From: Nostoc sp. KVJ20
GTDB taxonomy: Bacteria > Cyanobacteriota > Cyanobacteriia > Cyanobacteriales > Nostocaceae
Length of the DNA stretch: 64,000 nt
Reading direction: 5' to 3'
Assembly (NCBI RefSeq): GCF_001712795.1
Contig: NZ_KV757607.1
Coordinates: 38,004-102,003, forward strand
Shown here: positions 17,354-25,734 of the stretch, piece by piece
Position numbering within the stretch: the first letter of the stretch is position 1
How the letters are laid out: each line of letters begins with the position of its first letter
Notes under the pieces: generated by a model
The model's input: the letters and a program-made list of their open reading frames with translations, nothing else
Told to the model about the DNA's origin: nothing
Database searches by the model: none
Translations under genes and position numbers: made by a program

Positions 17354-18436
17354 ATGCACCCAAGTAACCCACTGTTTCAGAAATGTCTTGCTTATCTTGA
17401 ATCGCTACCCAATATTAAGGCAGTCATCAAAGAAGAACCTTATTGTTCTAATGAAGCTTTAGCAGATGGGCAATTAATTATTAACACATCTCATACAACT
17501 GTCAATTATATATGTGAAATTAAAACTGGACTTACCAATGATTTAATTGAGCAAGTTGCAGAATATTTGGCAAATTTAGGTAAAAAACTAAATCATGGAC
17601 AAAGACCTTTGCTCATTACACGTAGGTTATCTAGTTTAGTTGTCGATCAACTTTTAGAAAGAAATATTGAGTTTATTGATGTTGATGGCAACATTTATTT
17701 GAATAGTCCAGAAATTTATATAGTAGTTCGCAATCAAGTTTTAAAAGACAGCACAAATAAATCTTTAGAAATTACGGCTGCCGCTTTGCAAGTCATATAT
17801 GTTTTGCTGAAGCAGCCAAGATGTATTTCTGTGAAAGAATATTTAGATGAAAAAATCGCTTACATTGCTGGTGTTACTCCAAAAACAATAAAAAACACAC
17901 TTACAAAACTTCAAGAGCTAGATTATATTAGACGTAAGAATAGAGGATATGAAATCATTAATTATCTTAAACTTCTTGAGCGATGGGAGTTAGGATACTC
18001 TGAAATATTACGTGCAAAATTACTACTTGGAACATTTACTCCTATAGGGAAACGAAATTTCTCCGAGGTTGAAGCTGAGATTAAAGAATATGCCGATGTA
18101 TATGGATATTTAATAGGTGGTGAACTTGCTGCCTCAATAATAACCCAATATCTTCGCCCTATTAGTGCGACGCTACATCTCAATAAAAATATCAATGATC
18201 GTCAGATAGCAGTCAAGCTAAAGCTAAAGCCTGATTCTGAGGGGAAGATTGTATTGCTTCAAAGTTTTGGTCACGACAACTGCCAACAAAATGAATTTAG
18301 AAACTTGGCAAAGAATATTGTTCACCCATTACTAATTCATGCAGAATTAGTTCGGACTGGCAACAGTCGATTAAAAGAAACTGCTCAAATTATTTACAAT
18401 AAATACATTGAAGAAATAAATCAAAATAATGATTGA
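17354..18436 (+). CDS. AbiEi-like antitoxin/regulator (type IV toxin-antitoxin style)
   Basis: 360 residues. The N-terminal ~125 residues resemble the nuclease-fold-like domain found before the winged helix in many cyanobacterial AbiEi-type proteins (YICEIKTGLTNDLIEQVAEY, RPLLITRRLSSLVVDQLLER, EFIDVDGNIYL). Residues ~140-190 form a winged helix (AALQVIYVLLKQPRCISVKE, TPKTIKNTLTKLQELDYIRR). The rest (YGYLIGGELAASIITQYLRP) is the AbiEi C-terminal part. In AbiE systems this protein represses the operon and counteracts the nucleotidyltransferase toxin. The ATG at 17354 has GGTGGTG 11 bases before it. It overlaps the next gene by 8 bp, a sign of coupled translation. Confidence 0.75.
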   Translation: MHPSNPLFQKCLAYLESLPNIKAVIKEEPYCSNEALADGQLIINTSHTTVNYICEIKTGLTNDLIEQVAEYLANLGKKLNHGQRPLLITRRLSSLVVDQLLERNIEFIDVDGNIYLNSPEIYIVVRNQVLKDSTNKSLEITAAALQVIYVLLKQPRCISVKEYLDEKIAYIAGVTPKTIKNTLTKLQELDYIRRKNRGYEIINYLKLLERWELGYSEILRAKLLLGTFTPIGKRNFSEVEAEIKEYADVYGYLIGGELAASIITQYLRPISATLHLNKNINDRQIAVKLKLKPDSEGKIVLLQSFGHDNCQQNEFRNLAKNIVHPLLIHAELVRTGNSRLKETAQIIYNKYIEEINQNND

Positions 18437-19211
18437 ATCTAACGAAAAACAAGTATTATCTGATCTGGTAAACATTTTTAGTGCATTAAATATGCCAATG
18501 ATTGTAGTTGGTGCAGGTGCTAGGTTACTAATATTTGATCAGCAATTTGGAGAAGGGAGAGGAACAAAAGACTGGGATATTGCAATATCTATAGATAGCT
18601 GGAAAGATTATCAACAAATTCGTGAAGCTCTAATAAATGGTGATTCTCCTTGTTTTGAGGATACAAGGAATCCTCACAATTTTATACATATTAAGACTAG
18701 TATCGAAGTGGACATTGTACCTTTCGGAGAAATTGGTGAACCCGATCAAAAAATTGTTTGGTCTGAAACAGGCAATTCAATGAACGTTTTAGGGTTTACT
18801 GAAGCGATGTTATCTGCCAAACATATTACTATTGATGATTTTGAAATACAAGTAATCGACATACCAGCTTTTATAGTTCTCAAAATTTTTGCTTGGGGAG
18901 ATCGCGGAGAGCGCACAAACAAAGATTTAGAGGATATTGATTTTATTTTATCAAAATATGAAGATGATGATCGAGTTTATAATGAACTAGCAGAGAAACT
19001 TGCTGATGGAGTAATTGAGTTACTTGATGCAAATATCTATTTACTAGGACAAGATATTTATAAAATTCTTCAGTCAAAAACACTGCTTGAGTTAAATTTA
19101 CTATTGAACAAACTACTAGATAAGTTTGATGATGAGCCAGAATCTTTAGGCTATAAGTTGGAAATACTCAAAAAAGGCATTAGCTCTTTTTCCTCGAATA
19201 ACGTGATTTAA
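18429..19211 (+). CDS. AbiEii-like nucleotidyltransferase partner
   Basis: 260 residues, start ATG overlapping the end of the AbiEi-like gene by 8 bp. A nucleotidyltransferase fold is indicated by MPMIVVGAGARLLIF, then GTKDWDIAISIDSW (the paired acidic D-x-D site that binds Mg-NTP) and the third acid in SIEVDIVPFGEIGEP. The helical C-terminus is rich in Leu and acidic residues. In AbiE systems such an enzyme is the toxin and blocks growth on phage infection. It differs from the other AbiEii-type protein in this window (35248), which has a GGGT and SKDIDF motif. The toxin role is inferred from operon structure. Confidence 0.75.
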   Translation: MIESNEKQVLSDLVNIFSALNMPMIVVGAGARLLIFDQQFGEGRGTKDWDIAISIDSWKDYQQIREALINGDSPCFEDTRNPHNFIHIKTSIEVDIVPFGEIGEPDQKIVWSETGNSMNVLGFTEAMLSAKHITIDDFEIQVIDIPAFIVLKIFAWGDRGERTNKDLEDIDFILSKYEDDDRVYNELAEKLADGVIELLDANIYLLGQDIYKILQSKTLLELNLLLNKLLDKFDDEPESLGYKLEILKKGISSFSSNNVI

Positions 19212-19243
19212 TAATGCATTTCATCTTTCTTCTCATGAATGAC

Positions 19244-19513
19244 ATGAATTCTAATCCTCAACAAAGTTTCAGAAATGGGATTAATAATCAAATTATAGAT
19301 CATCATTATAACATTTTAAAAGGGAAAAATTACTCTATCTTTATGAATGTAAAACTCCAGACCGACAAAGATAAGCTACAGGCAAGCAGTAGTATAAACA
19401 TAAACACAAATAAAGAAACAGAAAATGAAAAAGTTCTATGTCCTCATTGTCAGCGCACTGCTACGAACGGTATTAAATGTAAAGGTATTTGTGTGGCGGA
19501 TAATGACTATTGA
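19244..19513 (+). CDS. Chimeric small ORF: duplicated Mpo1-like N-terminus joined to a Cys-rich tail
   Basis: 89 residues from ATG 19244 (an ATG at 19214 would add ten). The first ~20 residues (NSNPQQSFRNGINNQIIDHH) are almost the same as the N-terminus of the next gene, and the DNA 19247-19304 repeats at 19561-19618. After the duplicated part the frame continues with unrelated sequence ending in CPHCQRTATNGIKCKGICVA-DNDY, a CxxC...CxxxC motif that looks like the complete C-terminus of a small cyanobacterial zinc-ribbon protein. The most likely history is an insertion or duplication that fused the two. Whether it is expressed is unknown. Confidence 0.45.
   Translation: MNSNPQQSFRNGINNQIIDHHYNILKGKNYSIFMNVKLQTDKDKLQASSSININTNKETENEKVLCPHCQRTATNGIKCKGICVADNDY
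19247..19304 (+). repeat. 58-bp direct duplication, copy 1 (copy 2 at 19561-19618)
   Basis: The two stretches, 314 bp apart, differ by only a few bases over 58 bp and both start AATTCTAATC and end ATAGATCATC. Both are read in frame in their ORFs. Confidence 0.9.
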
Positions 19514-19548
19514 TGTATAAAATATATTGCTTTTTCACAAACTCTCTT

Positions 19549-19971
19549 ATGAGTAATATCAATTCTAATCGTCAACAAAGTTTTAGAAATGGGATTAATA
19601 ATCAAATTATAGATCATCCTTTTACAGACTATTGGGATATTTTTATTCTTAAACATCAACATCCAATTAATATTACTCTACACATTCTAGGAATATTCTT
19701 TTTTTACACTTTACTTTTTTCTACTTGGAAATTGCAAAACTTTTGGTTGCTCTTGGGCTTACCGTTAACTCAATTGTTGGGATTAACCGGACATTTTTTA
19801 TTTGAGCGTAGCCATATTGATTTACAAGATGCTGTTTTTTCTTGGCGGGCTTCTTATTGTTTAGGTAAAATGTTATTTAGAATTTTGACGGGTAAATATC
19901 GAGATGATATTTGCCAACGGCAAGAAATATTAAATAATTATCTATCAAACAATTATGCAAATATTCAATAA
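19549..19971 (+). CDS. Mpo1-like / DUF962 membrane protein
   Basis: 140 residues from ATG 19549; an ATG 13 codons upstream (19510) is less likely. The family signature is FILKHQHPINITLHILGIFF (conserved His residues), followed by hydrophobic segments and GLTGHFLFERSHID with two more His. Yeast Mpo1 (YGL010w) of this family is an Fe(II)-dependent dioxygenase that shortens 2-hydroxy fatty acids, so a fatty-acid oxidation role is plausible. The gene overlaps the start of the following Rieske gene by 17 bp, which suggests coupled translation and a common substrate, but the partner is frameshifted. The N-terminal 20 codons are duplicated upstream. Confidence 0.75.
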   Translation: MSNINSNRQQSFRNGINNQIIDHPFTDYWDIFILKHQHPINITLHILGIFFFYTLLFSTWKLQNFWLLLGLPLTQLLGLTGHFLFERSHIDLQDAVFSWRASYCLGKMLFRILTGKYRDDICQRQEILNNYLSNNYANIQ

Positions 19972-20958
19972 TTGGAATGTAATTGCTCAGGGTTGGTATA
20001 TTGCCTGTCCTAGTCATGAAATACCCAAAAAAACAGCAAAATCTGTAGAAGTATGCGGACATAAAATTGCCATTTTTAGAGGCGAAGATGGGCAAGTAAG
20101 GGCTTTAGATGCTTCTGCCCTCATTTAGGGACAGATTTAGGAATTGGGAAGGTTGATGGTAATTGGATTCGTTGTACATTTCATCATTGGGCATTTGATG
20201 AAACAGGGCTTTGTCAAAATATTCCCTGTCAATCAGAAATTCCTACTCAAGCTAAGTTACAAGCTTATGCAACAGAGCAAAAGTATGGATTTATCTGGAT
20301 TTATCCAGATGCTAAAGCACCAGAGGGAGTGGCTGATTTTGATGAATTGAAGGGAAAAGAAATTGTTGCACAAGCCGATATTGCATTTGAAAGAAGTTGC
20401 CATCATCATATTTGTATGATGAATGGGATTGATGCTCAACATTTAAAAACAATTCATCATTTAGATATCAAAATGGATTTGTCGCTACATCGCAGTGAAT
20501 TAGGGACGCAAATTGACTTTACAATGCGGGGACAATTTCCCAAAACTACATTTCGAGAAAAGTTAGGTCAAAGATTTCTTGGTTCTACATATCAGTATTC
20601 AATGCGTTATGCTCATGGTTGCATTGGCTTGTTAACAATGATGAAAGATGTCAGGCTTTTTCCGTCACTGTTTATGATATATGCCTATACTCCCATTGCA
20701 CCTGGAAGAACGATAATTCAACCAATTTATGTAACTGAAAAGCGTCAAGGTATTGTGGGATATCTGCTAAGTCAGTTTTTGCTATTCTGTACTCGCTTGG
20801 CTTACTATATGCTCAGAGATGAAGATGGCAAAATTTACGACAATATTCGCTTTAATCCAAACTTGCTCCTTAGTATTGATCAGCCATTAGCTGAATATAT
20901 GAAGTATGTGAATCAACTAAAACCGTCTCGATGGTCAAAAAATAGGGGTGTAGAATAG
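19955..20958 (+). pseudogene. Rieske non-haem iron oxygenase, frameshifted in the [2Fe-2S] motif
   Basis: Frame one starts at ATG 19955 (MQIFNNWNVIAQGWYIACPS) and stops at TAG 20126. Frame two, offset by one base, continues from 20116 with CPHLGTDLG, CTFHHWAFDE and on to the stop at 20956-20958. Joining them restores a normal ~333-residue oxygenase: Rieske motifs C-P-H and C-x2-H, and the mononuclear iron site in NGIDAQHLKTIH. The lesion is a single missing base at about 20114, inside DA(Y)CPH. It is close in design to the intact oxygenase at 21968. A sequencing error would make it functional; as read, it is broken. Confidence 0.85.
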
Positions 20959-21221
20959 TAAGTTGGATTAGCGATCGCGTAACCCAATAAAAGCTTTGGT
21001 AATGTTGCGTTTTGTTTCTCAATCTAAATACATCTTAATTATTTTGTAGAGTGGGCGATTTCCATCAACTCTATATTGAGAAGGTGCAAGATGTGAATAT
21101 AGAATTGTAGTATAAATAACCATTTTGGAATCTGTCACACTATACCGTAATTTTACTAAGTTGGTCGATAAAGTGTTAAATAAACACATCTCACCAATCA
21201 AGTTTAGGTAATTGCCGAATA

Positions 21222-21962
21222 ATGAAGAGTTTGCTGATTCCTGTTGAAAATTTGCAACCAAGCGATCGCACCGCTATGTATGCGTTGCTGCAAAATCACT
21301 TTAAAGGTATAACCTGGGATGGGTTTCTAGTCGATTTAGAGCGCAAAAACTGGGTTTTGTTGTTGAGAGATGAAACATCCAACGCACTTAAAGGATTTTC
21401 AACTCTGATGTTATGCCAAAAGACTTTTTTGGGAGAAAAAATTAGTGTGGTGTATTCTGGCGACACTATTGTTGATCCTAGTGCTTGGTCGAGTACAACA
21501 CTACCACGTAGTTGGATTGCCGCTATCAATTTTCTGCATCAACACTATGCAGAAAATAAACTTTACTGGCTGCTAATTTGCTCTGGTTTTCGCACTTATC
21601 GTTTTCTCCCTACTTTTTGGCAAGATTTCTACCCCCGTTATGATGTCACAACACCTACTGATGTTAAGCATTTAATGGGTAATTTGGCACAGGAATATTA
21701 TGGTAGCTTATATCAAGAAGCAAGTGGTATTGTCCGATTTCCGCATCCCCAAATTTTACGGGAAGGGTTGATTGAAATTCCATCAGGACGACAAACTAAT
21801 CCCCATATCCAATTTTTTGAGGCAAAAAATCCCGATTATCGGTTAGGGGATGAATTAGTTTGTTTAACTGAAATTAATTATGACAATCTCACCCGTTCTG
21901 GACAACGGATGTGGAAGTCAGAATCATCTTTAAAATTTGTGCAAGATTGTGTTCTTGTTTAA
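21222..21962 (+). CDS. Hypothetical protein, possibly GNAT-fold
   Basis: 246 residues. I do not recognise a named family. The N-terminal half (AMYALLQNHFKGITWDGFLV, DETSNALKGFSTLMLCQKTF, VVYSGDTIVDPSAWSSTTLP) has the strand-helix rhythm of an acetyltransferase-like fold, and IAAINFLHQHYAENKLYWLL resembles the helix-strand pair that follows the acyl-CoA site. The C-terminal part (FPHPQILREGLIEI, FFEAKNPDYRLGDELVCLTE) is specific. It ends 5 bp before the next Rieske gene on the same strand, so it belongs to that operon and could act in acyl transfer to the pathway product. No signal peptide. A short minus-strand frame overlaps its start and is not credible. Confidence 0.65.
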   Translation: MKSLLIPVENLQPSDRTAMYALLQNHFKGITWDGFLVDLERKNWVLLLRDETSNALKGFSTLMLCQKTFLGEKISVVYSGDTIVDPSAWSSTTLPRSWIAAINFLHQHYAENKLYWLLICSGFRTYRFLPTFWQDFYPRYDVTTPTDVKHLMGNLAQEYYGSLYQEASGIVRFPHPQILREGLIEIPSGRQTNPHIQFFEAKNPDYRLGDELVCLTEINYDNLTRSGQRMWKSESSLKFVQDCVLV

Positions 21963-21967
21963 CTTTT

Positions 21968-23053
21968 ATGCCATCTACCAACCCACACTTAAACTTTAAT
22001 AACTCAACACAATTTATAGAAGGATGGTACTGGGCATTACCATCAAAAAAATTAAAAATTGGCAAGGTAAAAGCGATAACTTTGCTAGGTAGAAATCTGG
22101 CGATTTACCGGGGAGTTAGTGGTCAGGTAGTAGCTATAGATGCTTATTGTCCACATATGGGCGCTCATTTAGCAGAAGGTAAGGTAGAAGATGATGGAAT
22201 TCGCTGCTTTTTTCATAATTGGAAGTATGACAGTCGCGGAATTTGTGTAGATGTTCCTTCTATCGGAAAACCGCTACCTGTGTGTATTAAAACTTGGCAT
22301 ACGGCAGAAAAGTACGGCATGATTTGGGTTTGGGTGGGAGAAGAAAAGCCAAGTTCGCTGCCTTTTGTACCAGAGTTAGAACAGGCAGATTGCGATTATA
22401 TATTGGGAACTCGATTTGTCAAAAACTGTCATCCCAATGTCTTACTAATTAATGCGATTGATGCTCACCATTTCAATACAGTACACAATCTGCCCTTAGA
22501 GATTGTATTTGATTCTCAAAACCTCAACCCTAACGCTATTAGCTTCAGCAACACTACACGAGGAGGTGATGATTCTTGGTTAATTCGCCTGATTCGTCCT
22601 TTATATCGCAACGAAGTTACTTATAGTATGTGTTACTGGTATGGCAGCACTGGAACTGTGACGCTAGGCCCGGATTTTCTGCATTTCTACATTATATTTA
22701 CACTGCGAATGATTGAAGGTGGGAAAACTGAAGGGCAAACAATTCTTGTGACTCCTAAGCGTTCGGGATTTTGGGGATGGGTTTTAAATCGTGGTTTGTT
22801 ATGGTTAACTCAGCAAGTTGGTAATTACTTTGCTAAAGGGGATACGCAGGTATTTCAGACAATTCAGTTTGATTTGAAAACTCCTACTAAAGCAGATCAA
22901 TCTATTCTGCAATTTATTCAGCACGTTAATCAACAGAAAGCCTTAACCTGGGGAACTTGGGAAACTGTTAATCATCCAAATATTCAAACTCCATCAGAGG
23001 ATGTTTGTAAAGTGTCGTATAGCACATCAAATTGTGACATTACCCCACCCTAA
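21968..23053 (+). CDS. Rieske non-haem iron oxygenase (intact)
   Basis: 361 residues from ATG 21968, 5 bp after the previous gene. The [2Fe-2S] Rieske motif is complete: AYCPHMGAHL (Cys61, His63) and RCFFHNW (Cys80, His83). The catalytic iron site is NAIDAHHFNTVH, with the Asp-x2-3-His-x4-His facial triad. Such enzymes hydroxylate, desaturate or demethylate using electrons from a ferredoxin; a ferredoxin gene lies at 25418. The sequence is related to the broken copy at 19955, which suggests gene duplication. The start is inside an upstream extended frame (21911) that overlaps the previous gene and is not used. Substrate unknown. Confidence 0.88.
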   Translation: MPSTNPHLNFNNSTQFIEGWYWALPSKKLKIGKVKAITLLGRNLAIYRGVSGQVVAIDAYCPHMGAHLAEGKVEDDGIRCFFHNWKYDSRGICVDVPSIGKPLPVCIKTWHTAEKYGMIWVWVGEEKPSSLPFVPELEQADCDYILGTRFVKNCHPNVLLINAIDAHHFNTVHNLPLEIVFDSQNLNPNAISFSNTTRGGDDSWLIRLIRPLYRNEVTYSMCYWYGSTGTVTLGPDFLHFYIIFTLRMIEGGKTEGQTILVTPKRSGFWGWVLNRGLLWLTQQVGNYFAKGDTQVFQTIQFDLKTPTKADQSILQFIQHVNQQKALTWGTWETVNHPNIQTPSEDVCKVSYSTSNCDITPP

Positions 23054-23163
23054 CCCTCCCCTTGTAAAGGGGAGGGGACTAGATTTCCAGTTTCCCCCCT
23101 TTATAAGGGGACGGGACTAGATTTCCAGTTTCCCCCCTTTATAAGGGGGGATTAAGGGGGGTA
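23041..23163. repeat. G/C-rich palindromic repeat, two tandem ~48-bp units
   Basis: ACTAGATTTCCAGTTTCCCC recurs twice, each followed by CCTTTATAAGGGG hairpins. The array starts at the end of the Rieske gene and lies between it and the diiron gene, so it may modulate operon readthrough. Confidence 0.75.
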
Positions 23164-23248
23164 TTAGATGCTTTCGGTAACAAATATAGTTTTTAAAAAG
23201 TCTTCTCAAATTCTAATCATGAATTCACTTTAATTGAACAGGAAAAAT

Positions 23249-24157
23249 ATGGATTTTAAAGATAAAATTGTCGGTTTTGATCTACCACACACAGATTATG
23301 ATGACCGTTTGCGACGGATATTAACAGCAGCGTTACCCAATCAGAATAATTCTGCTAATTACCCACAATTAAATTATTGGGATACGGAATTTTTCAATTT
23401 ACATCAAGTTAAAGTTTTTCAAAAATCTAATATTAATGAACAATCAGCTATTTTGGAACTTGCCAACCGCAGCCTGTTAGAAGAATCATATTTCATTGAG
23501 AAAGCAGGTGTTGGCTACATGGCAAAAATGGTATTGTTTGCAGAAACAGTTGAAGAACGCATTCTTTATGGATTGTTTACGGCTGATGAAGCTACCCACC
23601 TTCACCAAATTAGCCATTTTTTACCAGCAATGGAAGTAACTAGTACGGACGATCCGTTTTTGCGCTTATTATCAGAAGTGGTTGAAAGTGCAGATAAAAC
23701 AGTTTTATTGTTTGTGCTGCAAGTGGTTTTAGAAGGATGGGGTTTAAGCCATTATCGGCGTTTAGCTAAGGAATGCCGCCATCCAGTTTTAGCAGAACTT
23801 TTTTCCAGTTTTTTACAATCTGAATCTCGTCATCACGCCACGGGAACCACCTTGTTTAATCAAATTACTGTTTCAGCATTGAGTCAAACAACAATTCTTG
23901 ATGTATTGGAACAGTTTTTGTTTATGGTACAGGTGGGACCACAAAGTGTACTTGCAGCAGTTGAACAAGTGAAAGGACATCTGACGCGATCGCAAAAAAT
24001 CCAAATTCTAGAAGAACTAGATACAGAGACTCATAGCGGAACCCGATTACAAATATTGCGATCGCTCATGGGGGGAACATCAGCCCAGTCTATCCTGCAA
24101 AATTTAGAAGAACGTGGAGCTTTTCAACCCCTCCCCGCCCATCAATGTGTGCAATAA
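23249..24157 (+). CDS. Ferritin-like diiron protein (putative oxygenase)
   Basis: 302 residues from ATG 23249, with AGGAAAAAT directly before it; a TTG five codons upstream is the only longer option. The four-helix diiron pattern is clear: Glu78/79 in LLEESYFIEKAG, E-x-x-H in DEATHLHQIS (~114-117), Glu in LEGWGLSHYRRL (~162), and the second E-x-x-H in SESRHHATG (~192-195). These give the two iron atoms the usual Glu/His ligands of ferritin-like oxygenases. I cannot assign a subfamily, but a diiron N- or C-oxygenase is likely in this setting between a Rieske oxygenase and an AurF-like protein, and it is on the same strand as both. A repeat array separates it from the upstream gene. Confidence 0.75.
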   Translation: MDFKDKIVGFDLPHTDYDDRLRRILTAALPNQNNSANYPQLNYWDTEFFNLHQVKVFQKSNINEQSAILELANRSLLEESYFIEKAGVGYMAKMVLFAETVEERILYGLFTADEATHLHQISHFLPAMEVTSTDDPFLRLLSEVVESADKTVLLFVLQVVLEGWGLSHYRRLAKECRHPVLAELFSSFLQSESRHHATGTTLFNQITVSALSQTTILDVLEQFLFMVQVGPQSVLAAVEQVKGHLTRSQKIQILEELDTETHSGTRLQILRSLMGGTSAQSILQNLEERGAFQPLPAHQCVQ

Positions 24158-24193
24158 ATATCAATCTTATCTCTGCGTGAAATAAAAACGGAT

Positions 24194-25399
24194 ATGGAAA
24201 AAACTATTCATCGCAAATTACAAATTAACCACACCCGCAACAAACAGCAAGACCATACTGCTTTAATGGATGAAGCTGTCACCAATTTTCGCTATGAAGA
24301 TTGTCAAAACGAGTATTGGAATCCAGAAGAGTTTTCCCTGTTATATGGTACACCTTTATGGGAACAGTCGAGCCAACATCAGCGTATAATTTTGAACCAA
24401 CTTTACTGGGTAGCTTATTATTCACAAATTGTTTCTGCTGAAATTGCCACGATCTTTTTCAATCAAACCAGTGCAGCCGGACTTTACGCTCAAGAAGATT
24501 TCCGCTTAATCTGCGATACCTTAGATTTGGAATCCGCCCAAGAGCGATCGCACATTAACGCCTTCCGCACAATTGCCAAACAGGTTGAACAAGCGTTGTT
24601 TGGGGAACTTATCTTTACCTACCCCATGCGCGGCCCCTTTACAGAAACGATGATTTATGCTGACACCAATGCCCTAAAAACTTGGTGGAAAAAAATTCAA
24701 CTTCAATACTTTGGGCTGATTTCTGCGAATAATACTTTTTTGGCTTGTCAGTATTTCACGGTACGGGGAGTGCGGACGCTAAACGGCAAGTTAATACAGC
24801 ATAAACTCAGCAATTATTATCAAAAGCATCCTCATCCTGAAGCTGCTCCAATTCCTGCTAAAGTCTCCTATTATCACTTCATGGATGAAAGTTTTCACTT
24901 CAATAGTTCGACAATTATATCGCACGATGTTGTCACTTGCCTTAATCCACCAACTGCATTTGAGAGACTGGTGGCTAATTTAGGGTTGTGGGGATGTCAG
25001 CGCGATCATTTTCATTTTTCTGCTGCGATTAATGGGATTTTCTGGTACGATCCGGCGCTGTATAGTAAGATTTATCGGGTGTTGCGATCGCCTATTTTTG
25101 AGATGAGTGACATGGATGCTAAAGAAATGATGCGGCGTTGTTTTACCGAGGAGTCGGAAGGCTTGCAGCGCAGTTTTTCAACTCATCAGGAGGCGATGAA
25201 GTCTTATCAGGTGTATGTGGAAAAACTCGATTATCTTTGGCAACGTAATCGGGATATGTCACTGATGGGAACTAATTCAATTTCTCGATATTTGGCAACT
25301 CAAAGAAGGGCTTTTCAAGGCTTAAAACACCAAGAGGATTTGTTTTTAAATCACGCAGAGACACAGAGGCGCAGAGAGGAATGGAAGAGTGTTGTTTAG
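24194..25399 (+). CDS. AurF-like diiron N-oxygenase family protein
   Basis: 401 residues. The diiron ligand motifs are AERSH-type E-x-x-H at Glu117-His120 (SAQERSHINAF) and DESFHF at Glu232-His235, with Glu83 in SAEIATIFF and His244 as further candidate ligands. This fits the p-aminobenzoate N-oxygenase AurF family, whose members oxidise amines to hydroxylamine, nitroso or nitro groups. The last ~15 residues (NHAETQRRREEWKSVV) look like read-through of a dispersed repeat (CACGCAGAGACACAGAGGCG) that extended the C-terminus. It lies 36 bp after the ferritin-like gene and 18 bp before the ferredoxin gene, so the three probably form one transcript. Amine substrate unknown. Confidence 0.8.
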   Translation: MEKTIHRKLQINHTRNKQQDHTALMDEAVTNFRYEDCQNEYWNPEEFSLLYGTPLWEQSSQHQRIILNQLYWVAYYSQIVSAEIATIFFNQTSAAGLYAQEDFRLICDTLDLESAQERSHINAFRTIAKQVEQALFGELIFTYPMRGPFTETMIYADTNALKTWWKKIQLQYFGLISANNTFLACQYFTVRGVRTLNGKLIQHKLSNYYQKHPHPEAAPIPAKVSYYHFMDESFHFNSSTIISHDVVTCLNPPTAFERLVANLGLWGCQRDHFHFSAAINGIFWYDPALYSKIYRVLRSPIFEMSDMDAKEMMRRCFTEESEGLQRSFSTHQEAMKSYQVYVEKLDYLWQRNRDMSLMGTNSISRYLATQRRAFQGLKHQEDLFLNHAETQRRREEWKSVV

Positions 25400-25417
25400 G
25401 TAAAATTGTTGCGTATT

Positions 25418-25702
25418 ATGGCTGACTTCTGTAAGATATCCTTTCCAGGAAGTGATTTTATTCCGATCGCTCTGGAATGTCATCAAAGTTTGTCTGAACA
25501 TCTCACGATTCAGAATTCACCTGTTTTATTTGGTTGTCGGACTGGTATTTGTGGCACTTGTTTGGTTGAGGTTATTGGTGATATTCCTCCTCCTCAACCT
25601 GATGAACAGGAGATGTTGGAGACGTTAGCAGCTAATTATCCTCATGCACGGTTAGCTTGTCAGGTTGATGTTACAGGTAATGTTGAAATTCGTAGGATTT
25701 AG
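25418..25702 (+). CDS. 2Fe-2S ferredoxin
   Basis: 94 residues from ATG 25418 (a TTG four codons upstream is possible). Plant-type [2Fe-2S] motif CRTGICGTC (C-x4-C-x2-C) and the fourth ligand in LACQV. The chain is short and similar to ferredoxins that serve oxygenases. Its place at the end of a run with a Rieske and two diiron oxygenases strongly suggests that it delivers electrons to one or more of them. No separate reductase is seen in the window. Confidence 0.9.
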   Translation: MADFCKISFPGSDFIPIALECHQSLSEHLTIQNSPVLFGCRTGICGTCLVEVIGDIPPPQPDEQEMLETLAANYPHARLACQVDVTGNVEIRRI

Positions 25703-25734
25703 ATGGTGATTTAAAAACAACTAAAAGAGCAAGT

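Noticed and set aside
21019..21261. 80-codon minus-strand frame overlapping the start of the GNAT-like gene
   Set aside because: The C-terminal part looks somewhat protein-like (SQYRVDGNRPLYKII), but its start overlaps a better gene and no start site is visible; left unresolved.
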